The notes beneath the pieces were generated by a model, which ran no database searches, was not told the DNA's origin, and saw nothing but the letters and a program-made list of their open reading frames with translations. From the NCBI RefSeq assembly GCF_019175365.1, contig NZ_CP059572.1:248001-312000 (forward strand): a stretch of DNA of 64,000 nucleotides, given 5' to 3'. This DNA comes from Actinomadura graeca. Lineage in GTDB: Bacteria > Actinomycetota > Actinomycetes > Streptosporangiales > Streptosporangiaceae. The position numbers and the translations under genes were made by a program. Below are positions 51,335 to 59,442 of this stretch, piece by piece (the stretch's first letter is position 1; the number at the start of each line of letters is the position of its first letter).

Positions 51335-51570
51335 CCACGCCCGAGGAACGGGCCGTGGACGCTCTGTATCTGCGGGCGGTGATCCGGGTCTATGAGCGGT
51401 GGGCGCGGGGCGCGGCGGGGCCGGTGGTGCCCGACGGTGAGCGGCTGCGGGCCGAGCGCATCGTCCGCAGCGCCTCCGAAATCCTAGAAATGCGTGAATC
51501 GGATGGCGGGCCGGACGACGGTGCCGCTCTCAGCAAGGAATGGAAAAGGGAGGCAAATGGGGAAGGCTGA
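51331..51570 (+). CDS. Small conserved-looking helical protein
   Basis: A 79-residue protein, not recognised. It is mainly helical (DALYLRAVIRVYERWARG and RAERIVRSASEILEM), with no Cys or membrane segments. Translational coupling on both sides (GTGA with the ATPase gene, and a 14-base overlap with the next gene) supports it being real and part of the operon. Confidence 0.6.
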   Translation: MTTPEERAVDALYLRAVIRVYERWARGAAGPVVPDGERLRAERIVRSASEILEMRESDGGPDDGAALSKEWKREANGEG

Positions 51571-52177
51571 GATTCCGGCCGAATGGGCGGCGCTCGATTG
51601 GTTTTGCGAGGGGGCCACGCTGACTCCGGGTGAGGCGTCCGAAATTCTGGGGTTGCCGACTCGGACGGTGCGGCGGTGGGCGGTGCTCGGTCACGTGCGT
51701 GGCACCGGGCTGGAGCCGGACCGGGCTCCCTGGTCTCACACGCTGTACTCGGGTGCGGACGTGCAGGCGCTGGATGCGCTGCTGGAGGTGGTGAGGGAGG
51801 CCAGGGGCCCGGCGTCGCCGGTGACTTTGCGGGATGTCGCGCGGGTGCATGTGCCGTATCAGATGTACGAGCCGGTGGACGGTGCGGTGCCCGAGGGTGG
51901 CCGGGAGGGCGTCCGCCACCAATTGGAGGCGGCTGTCGCGCTGGTCTGCGATGTATACGCCGGGGTGCTGGAGGCGAAGCTGGACGATGCCCAGCGCGCG
52001 GAGATCACGGCGACGGCCGAGACGGCGTTGCAGCGGGTGCTGCGGCGAGTGCCTGACGGCCCGGCGGGCAGCGCGGGAAGTGACCAGATCGCGGGCGGCA
52101 ACGGTGACGGCAACGGCAATGTGGCTGGGAATGGCGGGGAGATCGCGGGGACGCAGGCAACGGACGCTCAAGGGTGA
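51557..52177 (+). CDS. MerR-like HTH protein, first of a tandem paralogous pair
   Basis: A 206-residue protein. The N-terminal HTH is LTPGEASEILGLPTRTVRRW followed by LGHVRGTGL, an excisionase/MerR-type motif. A helical middle region follows (VTLRDVARVHVPYQMYEP and VALVCDVYAGVLEAKLDD). The tail is Gly/Asn-rich and probably disordered. It is homologous to the next gene over about 170 residues, so the pair arose by duplication. AAGGGAGG precedes ATG 51557. DNA binding is likely; the target is unknown. Confidence 0.7.
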   Translation: MGKAEIPAEWAALDWFCEGATLTPGEASEILGLPTRTVRRWAVLGHVRGTGLEPDRAPWSHTLYSGADVQALDALLEVVREARGPASPVTLRDVARVHVPYQMYEPVDGAVPEGGREGVRHQLEAAVALVCDVYAGVLEAKLDDAQRAEITATAETALQRVLRRVPDGPAGSAGSDQIAGGNGDGNGNVAGNGGEIAGTQATDAQG

Positions 52178-52249
52178 GAAGGGCGACGCTCCCAATCTTT
52201 AGCGTCCGCAGATTATGACCCGGATTCATGAAAGGGGATAAGAGGATAA

Positions 52250-53395
52250 ATGGAAGAGGCGAAAGCGCCTGGGGCTCGGGCACTCAAATGGCACTCGCTT
52301 GAGTGGTATCGCCAGGGGGATTTCCTCAGCTCGGGGCAGGCGGCCGAGCTTCTGGGGGTGTCGCGGCGGAAGGTTCGGCGGTGGGCGCTGCACGGTCACG
52401 TGCGCGGTCTCGGGGTGGCGGACGAGGGGTGCCGGACGAGCTATTCGGGGGAGGACGTGCGGGCGCTGGCCGCGCTGCTGGGGGTGGTCCGGGTGCTCAA
52501 GGGCGACCCGCCGCCGACCTTGAGGGATGTCGAGCGGGTCCACCTGGCGTATGAGTTGTACAGGCCGGGGGACGTCCAGACCGGCAATAGCGGGGGCTGG
52601 CTGCTGATGGAGGCGATCCGGGTGGTCTCGGCCGCCTACGCCGGGGCTCTGCAGGAGGCGGGGCTGGACGCGGCACTGCGCCGTCAGATCACGGGATCGG
52701 CTGATGCCGCGGTGCGGCGGTCGCTGCGGCTGCCAGGCAAAGGACGCCTGGTGAGGGCGGCGCGGGACCCCCATGGCGGGGGCGCGATGAGCGGGGAGGC
52801 GCGCGGCCCGGGCGCGGCGGGAGGTTCGGCAGGCGGGGCGCCGGTGCCGTTGGCTGGGGCCTGTCCGGGCTGCGCACCTCAGGGCGGGGCGGGCGGCGCG
52901 GCGGGCCCGCAGGCGGCGGAGTCGATGCTGGAGAGTCTGGGCGAGGCGTCCGACCGGCTCTACGAGGCGGTGAGGGCGCCGGGGTCTGGCGTGCCGTGGC
53001 TGACGCTGGGGCAGTTGTGCGTCTTTCTGGAGATCGCCAACGAGGTGCTGATGTCGGGCTGGCGGGCGCTGGGCCTGGCGGCGGACCGGACGATGGGCGT
53101 CCGGCAGTGCGAGGTGCAAGACGCGGTGCCGCGCCTGGTGGCGGGGATGGACGCCGCCGCAAGGCGGCGCGTCGTGGCGGGGCCTGAGGCGGAGAGTCTG
53201 GAGGCGGTGGATCTGGCGATGACCCACCTCGACGCGGCCCGGGATGTGGTGGCGGCAGGAAGGCACTTGGTGAACATGGGCAGGGAGGTCCTGTACGACC
53301 TGCCGGCGGACACGGGCCGGGAGAGTCCCGGCCGGATGGGCGAAGAGGGCCGGTGCGAGGTATGCCGGGTGCCCTGGCGGACGCCGACTGGGTGA
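52250..53395 (+). CDS. MerR-like HTH protein with extended C-terminal domain, second of the pair
   Basis: A 381-residue protein. The N-terminal 165 residues match the preceding gene (LSSGQAAELLGVSRRKVRRW, HGHVRGLG and TLRDVERVHLAYELY). A Gly/Ala-rich linker of about 50 residues with a CPGC element follows, then a helical domain not present in the first copy (ESMLESLGEASDRLYEAVRA, LTLGQLCVFLEIANEVLMSG and TMGVRQCEVQDAVPRLV). The C-terminus has a second CxxC (RCEVCRVPW). Two CxxC pairs suggest a metal site. GGGGATAAGAGG precedes the ATG. It is the last gene of the operon. Confidence 0.7.
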   Translation: MEEAKAPGARALKWHSLEWYRQGDFLSSGQAAELLGVSRRKVRRWALHGHVRGLGVADEGCRTSYSGEDVRALAALLGVVRVLKGDPPPTLRDVERVHLAYELYRPGDVQTGNSGGWLLMEAIRVVSAAYAGALQEAGLDAALRRQITGSADAAVRRSLRLPGKGRLVRAARDPHGGGAMSGEARGPGAAGGSAGGAPVPLAGACPGCAPQGGAGGAAGPQAAESMLESLGEASDRLYEAVRAPGSGVPWLTLGQLCVFLEIANEVLMSGWRALGLAADRTMGVRQCEVQDAVPRLVAGMDAAARRRVVAGPEAESLEAVDLAMTHLDAARDVVAAGRHLVNMGREVLYDLPADTGRESPGRMGEEGRCEVCRVPWRTPTG

Positions 53396-53486
53396 GATCG
53401 CGAAGCGGCGTGCTGGTGGCGGGGGCCGCTGCGCGGCGCTGGGGTCAGAGGGGTGGCGGTGTCCCTGTCGTGAGGGGCCGGATGGC

Positions 53487-53510
53487 CGCCGACCGCGATC
53501 GCGGTCGGCG
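53487..53510. terminator. 24-bp perfect palindrome, probable terminator
   Basis: A perfect 24-bp palindrome with half-site CGCCGACCGCGA lies 91 bases after the last HTH gene and 71 before the MarR gene. As a hairpin it has a loop of about 4 bases. Terminator and operator roles are both possible. Confidence 0.55.
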
Positions 53511-53551
53511 TCCGCGCCGTTTTCCACCGAAGATCCGCGCCGGTTGATAAT

Positions 53552-53563
53552 CTCAACGTTGAG
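53552..53563. promoter_or_regulatory. MarR operator palindrome
   Basis: CTCAACGTTGAG is a perfect 12-bp palindrome, 17 bases before the MarR start and overlapping a TAATCT -10-like sequence at 53548-53553. Autoregulation is likely. Confidence 0.6.
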
Positions 53564-53580
53564 CTAAAGGGGAGGTGGGG

Positions 53581-54081
53581 ATGGCGGACGCGGTGGACGG
53601 GATCCTGGCCCAGTGGAAGCGGGAGCGACCCGACCTGGACGTGTGGCCGATGGGCGTCATCGGCCGCATCTCGCGGCTGCAGCTCGTCCTGAACCGCGAG
53701 CTCAAGGAGTTCTTCGCCCGGCAGGGCCTGGAGAGCTGGGAGTTCGACGTCCTGGCGACCCTGCGCCGCGCCGGTGAGCCCTACGAGCTGACGGCCGGGG
53801 CGCTGCTGAAGGCCGCGATGGTCACCTCGGGGGCGATCACCAACCGCATCGACCGGATGGAGTCCCGCGGGCTGGTCGAGCGGGTCCGCGACGCCGAGGA
53901 CCGCCGCTCGGTGCGCATCCGCCTCACCCCTCCCGGGCTGTCCCTGGTGGACGAGGTCGTCGGCCTGCACGTCGTCAACGAGGCCCGCCTGCTGGAGGCC
54001 CTGGAACCCGGCGACCGCGATCGGCTGGCCGGGCTGCTGCGCACGCTCCTGGAGTCGCTCGGCGACACGTCCATGCGCTGA
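53581..54081 (+). CDS. MarR-family regulator
   Basis: A 166-residue MarR repressor. It has LNRELKEFFARQGLESWEFD, VLATLRRAGEPYELTAGALL, the recognition helix KAAMVTSGAITNRIDRMESR and the wing VRDAEDRRSVRIRLTPPGL. It starts at ATG 53581 after GGGGAGGTG; GTG 53575 is less likely. It converges on a TetR gene 11 bases away. Its target besides itself is not evident. Confidence 0.9.
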   Translation: MADAVDGILAQWKRERPDLDVWPMGVIGRISRLQLVLNRELKEFFARQGLESWEFDVLATLRRAGEPYELTAGALLKAAMVTSGAITNRIDRMESRGLVERVRDAEDRRSVRIRLTPPGLSLVDEVVGLHVVNEARLLEALEPGDRDRLAGLLRTLLESLGDTSMR

Positions 54082-54092
54082 CGCGTGCGCCC

Positions 54093-54692
54093 CTAGTTCG
54101 GGGCCGCGGCCGGAGCGGTGTCCGGCCCGCTGGCAAGGACCCGGTCGACATAGGCCGCCAAGGAGGCCCGGAGCGCCTCGGGATCCTTCTCCTCGTCGTC
54201 GATGAGATGGACGACCAGGTCGGCGCGGACGGCGGCCAGCAGCGCGTGGGCGGTGAAGTCCGCGTCGCCGACGCCGGGCACCTGGCCGAGCGCCTCCCGC
54301 AGGGCCCCGTGCCACCATCCGTAGTGTCCGGCCTGGTAGGGGCTGCCCAGACCGGCGTCCTCGGCGGCCGACATCAGGTGCCGGTTCTCGATCTTGAAGC
54401 GCAGCGAGGCGTCGAGGAGGTCCAGCACCCGCTGCCGGGGCGGGACGGACCGGCCGCCGGTGTCCTGGGCCTGCCGCAGCGGTTCGAGGCGGGCGGCGAT
54501 CAGGGCGGCGATCAGTCCCGCGCGGTCACCGAAACGGCGGAAGAGGGTGCCCTTGCCGACGCCCGCGGCTGCGGCGATGTCGTCCATCGACACGCTGTGG
54601 GGGCTGCCGCTGCGCGTGAACAGCGCGTCGGCGGCGGCGAGGACCGCCTCACGGTTGCGCAGGGCATCCGCCCGCTCGGCGCGCTGGACCAC
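54093..54692 (-). CDS. TetR-family regulator
   Basis: A 199-residue TetR repressor with HTH SMDDIAAAAGVGKGTLFRRF near residues 34-53. The C-terminal half begins APPRQ-like VPPRQRVLDLLDASLRFK and has an EDAGLGSPYQAGHYGWWHGA segment typical of its family. GTG 54692 follows a strong AGAGGAGGGG. NmrA-like and SnoaL-like genes lie upstream in the same direction. The 19-bp dyad at 56085-56129 upstream of those genes is the best candidate site for this repressor. Confidence 0.9.
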   Translation of the reverse strand: MVQRAERADALRNREAVLAAADALFTRSGSPHSVSMDDIAAAAGVGKGTLFRRFGDRAGLIAALIAARLEPLRQAQDTGGRSVPPRQRVLDLLDASLRFKIENRHLMSAAEDAGLGSPYQAGHYGWWHGALREALGQVPGVGDADFTAHALLAAVRADLVVHLIDDEEKDPEALRASLAAYVDRVLASGPDTAPAAAPN

Positions 54693-54752
54693 GGGCCCCT
54701 CCTCTTGATCGCCCCCCTAGGTGAAGCTTAGGAGCTTGACCGGCATCGCGCG

Positions 54753-55601
54753 TCAGCGGCTCCGTGCCGCCTCCTCCTCGACCACGGTGCGCAAGGAGCG
54801 CGGGGGACGGCCGGTGATGCGCCGGACGGTATCGGTGGTGCGGTCCTCTGCCCCGGCGGCGATGGCGTGGTCCATCTCGGCGAGCATGCCGGCGTATTCC
54901 AGCGGCACCTCGGCGGTCAAATGGTCGCGGAACCGCTCGAACGTCAGGCGCCTGTGCGTCACCGGCCGGCCGGTGACCTCGGTGATGATCGCTGCGACGT
55001 CGTCGTGGCTCAATGCCTGCGGGCCGGTGAGGACCAGGTCGGCGCAGGGCGCGCGCACGTCGGCCACGGCGCGGACGGCGACGGCGGCGATGTCGGCGGC
55101 GTCGACGAACCCGACGCGGCCGTCCCCGGCGGCCGTGAGGATGACGCCGTCCTCGCGGATGGTGCGGGCGTGTGAGTGGGATCCGGTGAAGTTCTGCATG
55201 AACCAGGACGGCCGCAGCACCGCCCACTCCTCGAACAAGCCCGGCAGGGCCTGATGGACCCGCCCGGCGGCCGGTCCGCCCGCGGGGATGGCCGATGAGC
55301 TGAGCAGCACTGCGCGGCGGACGCCCGCCGCGCGGGCTTGGCGGAGGAAGGGCAGCATCACGGCCTCCGGATGCGAGGCGCCGACCGGTGGTACGAGGTA
55401 GACGCGGCTGTTGCCTGCGAGGGCGCCGCCGTGCGTCTCCGGCTCGTCCCAGTCGAATCGGACCGCCCGCGCGCCGGGGACGGGCGTGGCGCGCCGTCCG
55501 GCCGCCGTCACCTGGTGGCCCTCGGCGACCAGCCCGGCGACGACACGGCGGCCGGTGGTGCCGGTGGCCCCGATGACCAGGGTGGCGCCGGGCCCGCTCA
55601 T
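54753..55601 (-). CDS. NmrA-like NAD(P)H-binding protein
   Basis: A 282-residue atypical short-chain dehydrogenase of the NmrA/QOR2 type. The Rossmann motif is LVIGATGTTGRRVVAGL (G-x-x-G-x-x-G) near residues 8-24. It continues with PGARAVRFDWDEP, RRAVLLSSSAIPAG and SWFMQNFTGSHSHARTI, standard for NAD(P)H quinone-type or ergot-like NmrA proteins. It lacks the YxxxK catalytic pair, so a regulatory or reductase role is open. ATG 55601 overlaps the SnoaL-like stop as ATGA. Confidence 0.88.
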   Translation of the reverse strand: MSGPGATLVIGATGTTGRRVVAGLVAEGHQVTAAGRRATPVPGARAVRFDWDEPETHGGALAGNSRVYLVPPVGASHPEAVMLPFLRQARAAGVRRAVLLSSSAIPAGGPAAGRVHQALPGLFEEWAVLRPSWFMQNFTGSHSHARTIREDGVILTAAGDGRVGFVDAADIAAVAVRAVADVRAPCADLVLTGPQALSHDDVAAIITEVTGRPVTHRRLTFERFRDHLTAEVPLEYAGMLAEMDHAIAAGAEDRTTDTVRRITGRPPRSLRTVVEEEAARSR

Positions 55602-56023
55602 CGTCCCACGCCCGCGAACCCGGCACCGGGCTCCTGGACGGCCAGCGGATTCCAGTAGTCGCGGTAGAAGGTGATGCGCCCGTCCTTCACCGTGACCACG
55701 GCGATGTAGGTCATGTCGAAGGGGGCACCGGTCTCCACCAGACGGCCGGTGCCGCGCATCTCGACCACGATCGTCTCCGGGACGGTGGTCTGGTGGATCC
55801 GCACGTCAGGGAACTCCCGCAGGTCGATGTGGTCGGGATAGCGACGCATGTAGTCCGCCACGGCCGCCTTGCCCTCCAGGCGGGCGGGCCAGCCATCGGG
55901 CGCGAAGGGGAACTCGAAGACGCCGTCCTCGTCCCAGAGCGCCACCCAGCCTGGGATGTCCTTCTCCAGCAGCAGGCGCAATCCGTGGCGGAAGAGTTCC
56001 GAGGGCGGCATGGGGGTTGTCAC
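55598..56023 (-). CDS. SnoaL-like polyketide-cyclase-fold protein
   Basis: A 141-residue NTF2/SnoaL-fold protein. It has SELFRHGLRLLLEKDIPGWV, WDEDGVFEFPFAPDGWPARL, GKAAVADYMRRYPDHID and ITFYRDYWNPLAV at the end. The fold holds small hydrophobic ligands; many members are hydrolases or isomerases. GTG 56023 gives MTTPMPPSE; ATG 56011 is also possible, and neither has a clear ribosome binding site. It is the first gene of an operon with NmrA and lies just downstream of a large double dyad. Confidence 0.85.
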   Translation of the reverse strand: MTTPMPPSELFRHGLRLLLEKDIPGWVALWDEDGVFEFPFAPDGWPARLEGKAAVADYMRRYPDHIDLREFPDVRIHQTTVPETIVVEMRGTGRLVETGAPFDMTYIAVVTVKDGRITFYRDYWNPLAVQEPGAGFAGVGR

Positions 56024-56084
56024 GATCGAGAATCCGTTCTCTCGGGGGAGCGTGGCGGCCGGCGGGCAGGCATCCGACCACAAA

Positions 56085-56129
56085 CGGACCGTCGGTCCGT
56101 ATGATTCCACCATACGGACCGACGGTCCG
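56085..56129. promoter_or_regulatory. Large double operator (perfect 19-bp arms)
   Basis: The 19-base arm at 56085-56103 is the exact complement of 56111-56129, with a 7-base spacer. Each arm is itself nearly palindromic (ACGGACC-GTC-GGTCCGT at 56084-56100). This gives two adjacent operator copies, typical for TetR-family pairs, 61 bases upstream of the SnoaL-like gene. Confidence 0.75.
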
Positions 56130-56174
56130 CTTTGCAAACGGGGTGAACCGCGGTATCGGACTACGGCGACCAGC

Positions 56175-56243
56175 GCGGGTCGCAGCGGTGGACAGGAGGG
56201 TGTCGCCGTCGGCGATCGTCCGCACGGTGTCCAACAGGTCCCC
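56175..56243 (-). pseudogene. Possible response-regulator fragment
   Basis: A 23-codon stretch reads GDLLDTVRTIADGDTLLSTA, similar to the linker between receiver and HTH domains in NarL-type response regulators (usual form LLDAVRTVAAGDALLSP). Nothing else of such a gene remains. It may be a coincidence. Confidence 0.3.
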
Positions 56244-56286
56244 CGCCCCCGATGCCCTTGCCGATGGGTCGTTCTGCGGAGGGCGG

Positions 56287-57249
56287 TCAGAACACCATCG
56301 TGAGCAGGTCGGCGAACAGCTCCTGCTCGTCGATCTCAAGCCCGCGGTTCGTGAACCAGGCGGCCATGTTGTGGCAGTCGCGCATCAGGAAGTCCATGCC
56401 CTTCGGGTTGCCGACGACGTCGACGACCTGGGGCAGGTCGATCATCACGATCCGCTCGGGCTGCGCGAGGACGTTGTACGGCGAAAGGTCGCCGTGCGCG
56501 AGGCCCGCGCGGGCCAGTTCGCGCAGGCCGTCGCGGAGCTGCTCGAAGTACACGCCGAGCAGTTCCTTCGGCGGCCGGACCTGGGCGAGCCGGGGTGCGG
56601 CGCCGCCCTCGCCGTCGTCGATGAACTCCATCAGCAGCTCGGTGCCGTCCACCTGCACGGGATAGGGCACCGGGACACCGGCCTTCCACAACCGGTTGAG
56701 GGCGTCCCATTCGGCGTACGCCCACTGGCCGGCCGCGACGCTGCGGCCGTGCGAGGTCTTCTTCGCCATCGCCCGGCTGTCGCGGCTGTTGCGGGTGCGG
56801 CGGCCCTCGACGTAGGACGTGCTGCGGTGGAAGGAACGGTGTTCCTCGGTGCGGTACCGTTTCGCGGCCAGCAGCGAGGACCTCGCCGGGTTGTCGCCGA
56901 TCGCCTCGACGGCCCGTTCGAGCAGGAAGACGTCGGCTTCCTTGCCGGTCTTGAGGATGCCGAGCTCGGTATCGATCGCGGCCTGTTCCGTGACGACCCA
57001 CGAGGGACGTGGTTCCGGGCCGCGAGAACCGCGCTCGACGTCCAGCCAGGTGGACCACCGCTGATCCGGGCCCAGCGTCTCGTCGACCGAATGGAACTGG
57101 AAGGCGAAGGCGTCGGCCGGACCCTGCCGGGGCTCGTCACCGGTGGAAGCGGACCGGGGAGAAGAAAGGTCTGGAGAGAGATCAGAGAGTTCGTACTCGG
57201 AAGACAACGGGTGTGCTCCTGAACAAAGAGACGGGGCTGATGCGGACAT
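56287..57249 (-). CDS. RIO-family atypical serine/threonine kinase
   Basis: A RIO1-type kinase of about 320 residues. It has KTGKEADVFLLERAVEAIG for the flexible loop, the ATP-lysine in SLLAAKRYR, ELLMEFIDDGEG as hinge, the catalytic AGLAHGDLSPYNVLAQ (H-x-D-x-x-x-x-N) and metal Asp in IVMIDLPQVVDVV. The first 45 or so residues (before FAFQFHSVDE) are a polar extension with no ribosome binding site before ATG 57249, so a downstream start is possible. Bacterial RIO kinases have unknown targets. It is on the same strand as the APH-type kinase gene. Confidence 0.88.
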   Translation of the reverse strand: MSASAPSLCSGAHPLSSEYELSDLSPDLSSPRSASTGDEPRQGPADAFAFQFHSVDETLGPDQRWSTWLDVERGSRGPEPRPSWVVTEQAAIDTELGILKTGKEADVFLLERAVEAIGDNPARSSLLAAKRYRTEEHRSFHRSTSYVEGRRTRNSRDSRAMAKKTSHGRSVAAGQWAYAEWDALNRLWKAGVPVPYPVQVDGTELLMEFIDDGEGGAAPRLAQVRPPKELLGVYFEQLRDGLRELARAGLAHGDLSPYNVLAQPERIVMIDLPQVVDVVGNPKGMDFLMRDCHNMAAWFTNRGLEIDEQELFADLLTMVF

Positions 57250-57355
57250 GCCGCAGCGCAGTGATGGCCATTTGTCAGCCCTCCTTCGTCCAGGCGGCGT
57301 TCGCCGCTGCTCGATCGGCCCAGGATGCCCGCCCGTTCCGGGACCCGCAACGTAT

Positions 57356-58279
57356 TTATCGGGGGAACAATCGGTCGGCGGTGAGACGTCGCAGGGCGGC
57401 GTGGGCGGGCGGCCCCCATGTCGGCTTGCCGCCGGGGCGTCCGTGGACGTCGGCGTCTGCGATGAGGAGGCAGGCGAGGGCGCGCGCCACCGCCCATCCG
57501 CGGGCGCGGCGCAGGGTCGCGGCGTCAGGGACCGGCCGGTAGGCGGCGTGGAAGTGGTCGGCGGCGCCGTCCGGCAGCAGATTCCACACGGCGGCGAGGT
57601 CGCAGGCGGGGTCACCCGCGAAGAGGTCACCGAAGTCGATCACGCCGCGGATGGTGCCGTCCGCGGTGAGGACGTTGGCCGGATGCAGGTCGCCGTGGAG
57701 CCAGAGCGCCGGGCCGGTCCAGGCGGGCGCGGCGGCGGCGTCCTCCCAGACCGCGCGGACGGCGCCGGGATCGGGGACGAGCCCCAGCTCGGTGGCCGAG
57801 GCGAGCTGCCTGGCGAAACCCTCGGAGTGGCCGGCCAGCGGCCCGCCGCGGCCCCGGCCGGCGGGGGCGTGCCCGGGGGCGGGCCGGTGAAGCGCCGTCA
57901 GGAAGGCGGCCAAGGTGGTGGCCGCCTGCGCGCCACGCGTCACGGGGGCGCGGTCGGCGGGTGTGCCCGGCACCCAGGTGGTGACGATCCAGGGGCGTGG
58001 AAACCGCGCGGAGGGCTCGCCGAGACGCTGCGGAACGGGGACCGGCAGCGGGAGGCGGGGGGCGAGGACGGGCAGCCAGGTGTGCTCCTTGCGCAGCAGC
58101 GCGTCCGCGGACTCCGTCGCCCAGGGCAGCCGGACGGCGAGGTCGTCACCGAGCCGCCACAGCTGGTTGTCCCAGCCGCGCGCGCCGAGTTTCACAGGGC
58201 GGTCGGCCAGGTCGGGGTGCTGATCGCGCAGCAGATCCCGGACCAGCTCCGCGGTGATCTCGATCTCGGCGTGCGTCAT
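57356..58279 (-). CDS. Aminoglycoside-phosphotransferase-family kinase
   Basis: A 307-residue APH-fold kinase. It has ARGWDNQLWRLGDDLAVRLP, IVTTWVPGTPAD as hinge, the catalytic ALWLHGDLHPANVLT and metal-binding GVIDFGDLFAGDPACDLAAV. Proteins of this subgroup phosphorylate aminoglycosides or other small alcohols, and most are uncharacterised. ATG 58279 begins MTHAEIEI and lacks a strong ribosome binding site. No resistance gene partners lie nearby, so the substrate cannot be assigned. Confidence 0.88.
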   Translation of the reverse strand: MTHAEIEITAELVRDLLRDQHPDLADRPVKLGARGWDNQLWRLGDDLAVRLPWATESADALLRKEHTWLPVLAPRLPLPVPVPQRLGEPSARFPRPWIVTTWVPGTPADRAPVTRGAQAATTLAAFLTALHRPAPGHAPAGRGRGGPLAGHSEGFARQLASATELGLVPDPGAVRAVWEDAAAAPAWTGPALWLHGDLHPANVLTADGTIRGVIDFGDLFAGDPACDLAAVWNLLPDGAADHFHAAYRPVPDAATLRRARGWAVARALACLLIADADVHGRPGGKPTWGPPAHAALRRLTADRLFPR

Positions 58280-58360
58280 GCGGAGCAACAGTAGTTCGGC
58301 GGCGGCGGGCTCGTTCGGGCCGGGGAGGGGGGACGCCCGCCCAGGGGGTGTGCCGCCGGA

Positions 58361-59326
58361 TCAGGTGAAGGACTCGATGGCGTGGGTCGCCCGGCGGGCG
58401 ATGGCGGCCAGGTGCGGGGCCAGCTCCGGCGGGTCCAGCAGGGTGTAGTCGACGGTCAGCAGCGTGATCCGGTACGCCAGGAAGTGCATCGAGTCCGACC
58501 GCGTGTGCAGCAGGCACGAACGGTCGTCGAGGGGTTCCAGGAAGCCCTGCCAGGCGGTCACCTGCTCGGACGCCTCGGCGAGCGGCACGTGCAGGCGCAG
58601 CCGGGCGCGGATCGTGCCCGACCCGCCGGCCAGGGTGTCCATCGCCCAGGACACCGCGTCCTTGCCGCCCGGGAGCTCGCGGGGCGGGACCCGGACGCCG
58701 GTGCGGTGCGGCTCGGAGATCCGGTCGGCGCGGAACGTGCGCCAGTCCGCGCGGTCCTCGTCGTAGGCGACCAGGTACCAGCGGCGCCCGGCGGCCACCA
58801 GACGGTGCGGCTGCGCATGGCGGCGGGTCGCCTCGCCGTCCGCGCGTGTGTAGGCGAACCGGACGCGCTCGTGGGTCACGCAGGCGGCGGCGAGCGTGGC
58901 GAGGAGGCCGGGGTCGGCGGCGGGGACGCCGCGGTCCTGCGGCGGCAGGGCGACCGCCGCCTGGGACAGCGCGGCCACGCGGTGCCGGAGGCGGTGGGGC
59001 AGGACCTGCTCCAGCTTGGCCAGCGCCCGCAGCGAGGTGTCCTCGACGGCGAGGGTGGCGGCGGTGCGCAGGCCGAGGACGATGGCGATCGCCTCGTCGT
59101 CGTCCAGCAGCAGCGGCGGCATCGCCGTCCCCGCGCCGAGCCGGTAGCCGCCGGTGTTGCCGTGCGTGGCGTGGACCGGATAGCCCAGCTCGCGCAGCCG
59201 GTCGACGTCGCGGCGGATGGTACGGGCGGTGACGTCCAGCCGCTCGGCCAGTTCGGCGCCCGACCATTCGCGCGGCGCCTGCAGGAGGGACAGCAGCCGC
59301 AGCAGCCGCCCGGAGGGATCGCGCAT
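58361..59326 (-). CDS. WYL-domain (YafY-type) regulator
   Basis: A 321-residue regulator. The N-terminal HTH_11 is GAELAERLDVTARTIRRDVD, followed by the family box LGYPVHATHGNTGGYRLGAG. The WYL domain follows with RRWYLVAYDEDRADWRTFRA and DRI, the strand pair that binds nucleic acid or nucleotide ligands, and a WCX-like C-terminal part (EPLDDRSCLLHTRSDSMHFL). It is divergent from a PPOX-type gene, which is often the regulated partner of such YafY-like proteins. Confidence 0.92.
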   Translation of the reverse strand: MRDPSGRLLRLLSLLQAPREWSGAELAERLDVTARTIRRDVDRLRELGYPVHATHGNTGGYRLGAGTAMPPLLLDDDEAIAIVLGLRTAATLAVEDTSLRALAKLEQVLPHRLRHRVAALSQAAVALPPQDRGVPAADPGLLATLAAACVTHERVRFAYTRADGEATRRHAQPHRLVAAGRRWYLVAYDEDRADWRTFRADRISEPHRTGVRVPPRELPGGKDAVSWAMDTLAGGSGTIRARLRLHVPLAEASEQVTAWQGFLEPLDDRSCLLHTRSDSMHFLAYRITLLTVDYTLLDPPELAPHLAAIARRATHAIESFT

Positions 59327-59442
59327 GGCTCCATGATGCCGCGCTTCTAGGACGTCCAGCGACCTAGTGGCCCCGCCGTCGTGGACGGGCGGGGGGATGG
59401 GCCATCCTGGTGGCGGACGAGATGATCAGGAGGCTGACGAGG

